From contig QUOL01000002.1 of assembly GCA_009761415.1 (NCBI GenBank), positions 744,001 through 808,000 of the forward strand: a stretch of 64,000 nucleotides of DNA, written 5' to 3'. This DNA is from Sarcomyxa edulis (Eukaryota > Basidiomycota > Agaricomycetes > Agaricales > Mycenaceae). The notes under the pieces are model-generated. The model ran no database searches. It was not told where the DNA came from and worked only from the letters and a program-made list of their open reading frames with translations. A program made the position numbers and the translations under genes. This document shows positions 58,301 through 64,000 of this stretch, in pieces (position 1 is the stretch's first letter; each line of letters opens with the position of its first letter).

Positions 58301-59037
58301 CTTCTCTAGAAACGGCGTGGTATAATTCTGTTGCGAGTACGTCCCAATAAGCTCACGCTCATGAGATCACCCTGGTTAACGACTGCTTCACAAGATGAAT
58401 TTGGAGTACCTTTGGACACCCGGTATGTCTCAGACGCTCAACTTGGTCTAGTTCATGCTCTAAACTTGTCTTCTCAAGTAACACCTACACGTTATCAGGT
58501 AACGCTTTTTTGTCAGCAAACATTTACACCACCCGCATGACACCTCACCTAAATTTCTGTCTTCTGGGTGCGTATTAGGTTGGTCAATATGGACAGCCAG
58601 TATTGTCAGCAATACAACAACCCGCGATCTGTTCGTCAGCTCTGTGAAAAAATGGGCTTCAAGTGGAATCAGTAACGTTCCCCTCAGCGATTGGTACGAT
58701 GCTGATACTGGTCGAGCGGAGGTCTTTAGAGCACGGCCTGTTGTTGGTGGTCATTTAGCGTTGGTACGTACCGAGGTTCTTCTGTCTGATGTCATCTCTA
58801 ACTTCATTTCTTCCAAACAGCTCGCCGTGTAAGTGCTTTTCTCTTCGATCCGGTCCCATGAACACTGAGTCTATCATTTTCGAAAGTAACAATTCAACAA
58901 CAGTTTTTGGCGGATCTTCCCCTTCGAGTCCATCTCAATCTTCCTCTGCCCCTGGAGCTACTGGTAGCAAGGCAAAATCATCGGCTCAGAGACCATTTAA
59001 TATATTTCTCCTCTTGCATCTGATATACCCTATCTAA
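55375..59037 (+). CDS. gtaA-like: Secreted glutaminase A-type enzyme, copy 2, with GPI-like C-terminal tail
   Basis: This is a paralogue of copy 1 in opposite orientation, with the same intron layout. The signal peptide is MCIMHSVLILSSLLSVVSSVSA, then AITWTTSPFNPPAIPIAVRS. Family blocks are WAGFIRVDGTGYSFMG, FTSTSSIFVLSAGPVDLTV, QVYTDLTAEWIAGDNTLNC, WPVFAFARDLGTVSALG, YIDPALGKYLLTPLLEYQ, GHNDGQDLAMPIE, ANQTNLAVKGIIGIRAMSEI, WYDADTGRAEVFRARPVVGG and HLALLAV. The C-terminal extension (NNSTTVFGGSSPSSPSQSS... KAKSSAQRPFNIFLLLHLIY) is Ser-rich with a hydrophobic end, a likely GPI signal. Exon 58821-58828 is only 8 nt. Identical DNA tracts of 99 and 54 bp are shared with copy 1. It is convergent with the MFS gene (116 bp between stops). 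Confidence 0.9.
58821..58828 (+). other. 8-nt microexon of glutaminase copy 2
   Basis: Exon CTCGCCGT lies between intron 58764-58820 (57 nt) and intron 58829-58886 (58 nt). It joins HLAL to the tail as LAV-N. Skipping it joins TTG to TAA, an immediate stop; retaining the following intron also gives a stop (GTG TAA). Confidence 0.77.
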
Positions 59038-59152
59038 TCGCTTGATCCATACCGTTTGCGGATTATCGTACAGATGTTTGGAACATTCTAATAAAAATGG
59101 TGTCCATGACTAGGTCTCATAGATATCACTACTTAAAGAAAACAGGTTGAGT

Positions 59153-61443
59153 TCACCGAGTCAAGGAGCTTCTCTCTCGAATTTTTTCTCCGCGGAAGTA
59201 TATCCAAATTGGAAATGGAATTCCCAACACAATTGCCAAGCCACCCAGCAGGGAATTTGCGCCACCCATACCAAGAGCACTGTACATTTGTTCGCCGAAC
59301 AGCGGGAAGATGAAACCGAACGTGGATCGGAAGACCTAAAGTATGAGACGGTACGTGGTCTCAGTCATTTCGGACGCACAGTCAAAAAGACACTCACTGC
59401 TGCAGCAGATAGCGCACTGGCAGCGTAGGTAAAAGCGTCAACCAGGTACAACTGTATTGGCAGGCTGAAAGATACGGGGTGGGTCAAAACGAGAGGCTCT
59501 GTATAGTCAATTAGGGACCTACAACGTAGTCATCAGACCTGGAAGGAAAGGAAGTCAGTGCGAAACAAACGAATACAAAGAACTAGTTCTGACCAAACCC
59601 AAAGATTCCCGTGCCGATGATAGGCATGATCCAGTGGATCTTGGCCTCTGCGGACCAACCATACCAACTGCAAGATCTTAGATGGACAAAACCTGGAGTA
59701 AACAAGAAACGAAACTTACAAGACACCGACAGGCACGAAAAACGATCCAAAAATAAGGGCCGGAATCCGCATCTCGGGCTTTCCCTTGCCCCCCTGCCTA
59801 GCTGCAAGCTGTCGGCAGCTTAGTACATGCCCAGTACATGCCCTGAAGTAGCAAAGACTCGTGACGTACCCGTAGATACACTTCGTCGGCAAATTTAGCA
59901 CCGAATAGTGTAGCCAAAAAGAATCCGATGCCTAGACCGAGATAACACAACCCTCCAATTCCTGGTCCAAAACCGTATGTCGTAGAGAAGAAATCTTTGT
60001 AGGGACAGTAAACTTGAGTTGAAGAGCATGAGAGGTGCTAGTCCATACTTGCAAACCTAAACGGGTCACATCAGGAGGATTGAAGCGTACGGACAGCAGG
60101 AGGATCTAATCGTACGTGGTGAACATGAGAATGTAGATCCCTATCAGCTTGTGAGATTAGTGGTCCTGATATACAAGTTGCGAGATCATCAACTGACCAT
60201 ACATACTATGAGGATGATGTACGATCAGTGCTGAGCAAAACGTCAGGACCCATCTACTCACAATGCCATATACAAAGACAGAATGAAGCAAATGAAACTT
60301 CTAGTGAGAAGAATCATCGGACGACTAAGATTCAACCAGATATATTGCAAGGGATTTTCTGTTCCGGGAGCTGAAGCAGCCGCACTGACTGCCTTTTCTG
60401 GGTCAGAAGATGCTTGAGCCAGTCGACGACGGATAACAGGCGCATAAGATTCCTTGAGAAAAGGTATACCAATGATGGCAGCGAGTCCAGCTGATGCAGC
60501 AATAACTGAGACGGCGAATCAATCGGTATAGTCAGTAAGGCGCCTTTCAGAAACAGATGAACGGAAAGAAATGTCACCTATGAAGATATATTTTGTTCCT
60601 ATAGTTTGAGCGATGAAGCCCCCAGCGATAGGGCCAATCACAGGACCTGGAATTTATCTCAGAAAAAAATCGAACAAGAAATACACGACGTACCCATCAA
60701 GGGACCCAGAGTATAGACAGCCATAGCAGACGCTCTATCCTTTTCGGAGAATAGATCGCTTATCGAGCCTCCTCCGATAGCCAGTGGGGCACTACCGACC
60801 AAACCAGCTGATAGTTGTATCGAAAATAAGAGAATGTATCTTAGAAGTCGCACGACCGACTGACCTAGAAAGCGCAACCCAATCAAATCATTGGCTGTTG
60901 GAGCATATGCACATCCCAAATTGAACGCAACGAAGCCCAAGTTCGCTATATGAAGGATCTATGACAAAATTATCAGGTTTTGACGACTCAGAGATCATCT
61001 CCGAGCAAGTCTTGTACCCATGTACGACCATACATCTCCGATAACGGGGCCAAAAATAGCGGTCCTATAGCGAATGATAGCAGGAATATGCTCAGAGTCA
61101 TGGCAAGGATTGTAGGATTAGTTATGTGGTAGTGGTCTGCAATGAGGGGAAGAGCAGGTGCCATCATCGAACTGCCTAAGGGCGTTACAAATGTATAGAA
61201 GGAGACCTGTTAACACGATGAATCAGTGATACTCGCAGTAGTCCATATGACTATAATGCGTACGATCGCTGTGCAGGTCCATTTTTGCCGAAATGTCCAA
61301 TTCCGAGGATTGTGGATGGCATTTAATTCCCAATCATCTTTCTCCTCAGCGGCCCTTCCGTCAAGAGTATTCACAGTGACAGTAGGTGAGTCCTTATCAA
61401 GCCCTTCGATCGACGTGGAGTTAGGGACAGCAGATTGAGCCAT
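59153..61443 (-). CDS. MFS drug:H+ antiporter-type transporter (DHA1-like)
   Basis: This is a major facilitator protein, probably plasma-membrane; substrate unknown. The N-terminal cytosolic segment contains NPRNWTFRQKW, typical of fungal DHA1 proteins. Transmembrane segments include FYTFVTPLGSSMMAPALPLI and IFLLSFAIGPLFLAPLSEMY, then GRTWVLHIANLGFVAFNLGC, SAPLAIGGGSISDLF, and YTLGPLMGPVIGPIAGGFIA. Later helices include GIGFFLATLFGAKFAD, IPALIFGSFFVPVGVFWYGW, IMPIIGTGIFGFGQN and SLLGGLAIVLGIPFPIWIYF. The GPLFLAPLSEMYGR block matches motif A of DHA1 transporters. About ten introns are present. It ends with a basic tail at 59153. It is convergent with glutaminase copy 2, so membership in that cluster is possible only by position. 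Confidence 0.9.
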
Positions 61444-62126
61444 CAGAATCGACGAAGAAGGAGCTAAAGGTGAGATTGCTCAATCCAACCGATGCGCTTT
61501 ATATACTGATAGTGGGAAGTCTCCGGATGAAGCGGCCGAGTAGATTGTGTGATACCTCATGACATTGTAGTAACTTGGGCGCTTCAGCGTAAATATGAAG
61601 TACGTATACCGGCGCACACTACTTGACGATCTGATATGCCTGGGTCTCTGATGAGCTTCTGGGACAGTGATACTAAAATGAGAATACCACTCACCGCTGT
61701 ATTTCGACGTCGGAGGTATGACCCGAGTGAACAGACCACTATCCAGGAATCTAGTTCTCCGAAATCTTGGGATGCTACGCTGACGTGGGCTGACTGCAGC
61801 TCCGGCTTACGGAGCAAGTGTTATTCTCGTTAGCAGTAACATCAACCGCAGAACCCCCGAAGCAATGTAGTGCTATAAATAGAAAGAGTAAGAGAGGTAG
61901 CTCACGAGGCCAAATAATTCAAAAGCCATCGCAAGAAACACTCGAATGAGAGCAAGACTGCTTTCTTGACAGAGAAATGTCAAGCCATCAAAGTAACCGT
62001 GGAAAAATAGAAAAAGAACTCAGCTTCGCATCATAAGGTACCGTTTACTCAAAAACAACAAAAGATCGATTTATTGAACATAAAATTACTAGTAAACAAG
62101 TTGACAAAAAATAGCGCACGGACCTC
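61444..62126. other. Intergenic region before the MFS gene, no gene recognised
   Basis: This space contains the MFS promoter and the PRP5 3' flank. TATATACTGAT near 61500 could be a core promoter element for the MFS gene. Frames of 65-77 codons near 61584-61833 on both strands have no recognisable motif. Confidence 0.4.
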
Positions 62127-64000
62127 CTATAGGACACTATATCTCCCGGAGGATGCAGTAGGATTGCGCATCTCGGCTTGCAATGCTGCAGCAGAAGCTT
62201 CAATGAGCAATCGTTTGATTTCTCGGACTGCTTGTTCGACCTGATGGACGGAATGTGATGATAAGTCAAAGCTACCGAAAAGAACTGACACTACGCACCC
62301 TGAATTCCTCGTTAGATTCAATGAGGAGATGCAGCTTAGGGGGGCCTTCTGGGGGAGGCTCTTTGCCCTGTTCGTAATAGATGCCTAGACAGAGTTCGTG
62401 AGCATAAATGGTCTCAGAAAGCCTCAGGCACTCACCTTTGTTAGTGACAGAAGCTCCAGTCATATCGATGAGCTGGAGCAGCGGAGTAAACGTCAACCAC
62501 GAAATTGACACAGTATATTCAAACCACGCACCTGAACCATAGTTTCCTTGTTAGTAACTCGCCATCTCGCTTTCTGAGGGTAATCGTTGATAGGTATAAT
62601 GGCATGGAAGTCAGTAGAATCAGGGTTGACTTTTCTCCCGGTCGTGTCTTCCAGTTGTAGCTGAGATTGCAAAACGAGCTTGGAGGCTCTCATTTGAGCG
62701 TTGAGCTTAGCGACCACACTAGTTGCCTGTTTGTACGCCGCCGTGTCTTTGCCAGCGCGAGCCGCGGCCTCTTCGGCCGCACGGACTTGCGCTTGCATTT
62801 TCTCTTCTTCTTTAGCCTGTGCAAGACGTCTGGCAGCAGCGACAGCACCGCCAACACCAAGCAAGCCCTTGGAAGAATCGGGCGCTGGCCCGCGTTTGAT
62901 CTCCACCTTGAAGTTACCGAAGGTCATATCGTCGCCGCTCGCTGGGGTGGCCTTTGTGATCTCCTCCGTGGCGGCTACCTTTTCTTCTTCACCAGTTCCA
63001 GGCTCGCCGTAGGCCTTACGCTCAGCCTTCTCTTTGGCATCTCTCTCTCGGTCCAATCGATCAAGCCCCTTACCACCAAACCCAGAACCAGAGGCTTTCA
63101 CGTTACCGGTCTTCAGCTTATCCAAAAATCCTATAACAGAAGAATTGAGCACTGACGCTGGTAAATTAGGGAAGGGACGTACCGTTGGCTAGATCCTCTA
63201 GTTCCTTCGGTACGTTGGCGTTACTAGCCTTAACCGCTCGGTAAATGTCCACAGCATACCTATCCTGATCCGGTGTAACAAACGTTACACACGTTCCTTT
63301 GTTTCCCGCACGACCGGTTCGACCTGCTCGATGAACGTAATCCTCCATATGATTCGGAGCATCATAGTTGATAACTAGCTTCAACTGCTTTACATCTAAG
63401 CCTCGAGCAGCAACAGATGTAGCAATCACAATGGGCACAACTCCAGCCTTGAAGTCGGCAATAGTCGAGTCCCGATCAACTTGATCTTTGCCGCCATGCA
63501 AGGACATGCACAAATAACCTTTACGCATAAGTTCACGTAGAAGATTATCGGCGGCTTCCTGTCTGTCGACGAAAACTAGTGTTCGACACTCAGGGTCTTC
63601 GTTGTACATCTGGCCCAGAATTTCGAGAAGTCGGTTGAACTTAGTATCTTCAGCGCGAACCTCGACAATTTGTTCGATCTCTGCGGCGACTACTGAACGT
63701 CCTCCAACAGTAATCTCCAAAGGTTTCCGTAGAATCTTGCGAGCGAGCGAGTCCATCTGTTTTGGGAACGTCGCTGAGAATAGTACGGTCTGACGATCGG
63801 GACGAATGTTGTTGATTATTTTCATCACCTGGGGTTCGAACCCCATGTCGAACATGCGATCAGCCTCGTCTAGAACAACGTAAGTGACACGCTTGAGGTT
63901 GGTGACGCGACCGGAATTGGCTGTTAGCAGGTCAATCATACGTCCTGGAGTGCAGACGATGATTTCTGCGCCTTTCTTCAGCTCAGCGATTTGGTCCTTG
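62127..64000 (-). CDS. PRP5: DEAD-box pre-mRNA splicing helicase PRP5/DDX46, 5'-truncated by window edge
   Basis: Prp5 is the ATPase that remodels U2 snRNP during prespliceosome formation. The visible part starts within helicase domain 1 ([20 protein letters not shown]). It shows motif II in [18 protein letters not shown], motif III in [10 protein letters not shown], motif [16 protein letters not shown], and the Q/R motifs in [20 protein letters not shown] and [13 protein letters not shown]. The C-terminal region has an Ala/Glu-rich coiled coil ([20 protein letters not shown]), [22 protein letters not shown] and [18 protein letters not shown], then [13 protein letters not shown], ending GRYSVL. 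The ending, with the ITGASVTTKG-like block, separates PRP5/DDX46 from other DEAD-box proteins. At least four introns are visible (for example near 62290, 62440, 62530 and 63135). Confidence 0.96.

Noticed and set aside
63829..63843. tRNA B-box-like sequence GGGTTCGAACCCC
   Set aside because: It lies inside the conserved PRP5 coding sequence (MGFEPQV region), with no A-box or cloverleaf around it.

Overview
The window is nuclear DNA of a filamentous basidiomycete, probably an Agaricomycete. The evidence is dense genes on both strands, many GT-AG introns of about 50-60 nt (some exons only 8-27 nt), and gene families typical of that group. No tRNA, rRNA, CRISPR array or intact transposon was recognised. 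All gene models are hand-spliced from reading frames, splice sites and family knowledge; none was checked against transcripts or databases.

Left part (1-35.4 kb) is mostly conserved housekeeping genes. In order: the 3' part of RNA polymerase I subunit RPA2; a large Ser-rich protein whose N-terminal region resembles a histone H2A fold (-); a three-finger C2H2 protein (-); the complex I assembly methyltransferase NDUFAF5 (+); the tRNA methyltransferase TRM10 (-); an acyl-protein thioesterase (+); mitochondrial amidotransferase subunit B, PET112 (-); a TRP/FLC-like membrane protein (+); a CNH-domain protein (-); a tail-anchored zinc-knuckle protein (-); a fungal protein of unknown function (-); a hypothetical gene (+); a DsbA-like thioredoxin-fold protein (-); and a PCI-domain protein of the CSN12/PCID2 family (+). 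Several neighbours are divergent and share promoters of 118-342 bp.

Middle part (about 35.6-42.4 kb) is gene-poor. About 4 kb (36.9-40.8 kb) has a strong T-over-A excess on the + strand and no recognisable gene. It may be an eroded element or an unusual transcribed region. It is followed by a small membrane protein with a PPAY motif and an NmrA-like NAD(P)-binding protein.

Right part (43.9-59.0 kb) is the most interesting. Two paralogous secreted glutaminase-A-type enzymes lie in inverted orientation about 8 kb apart. Between them are two tandem paralogous Zn2Cys6 regulators and the translation regulator YIH1/IMPACT. The two glutaminase genes share a conserved proximal promoter and tracts of identical DNA that suggest gene conversion. 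Both also carry an 8-nt microexon just before a Ser/Thr-rich, GPI-like C-terminal tail. In both genes skipping this exon would create an immediate stop codon, so splicing could switch the enzyme between secreted and membrane/wall-anchored forms. The window ends with an MFS transporter (-) and the 3' part of the splicing helicase PRP5 (-).
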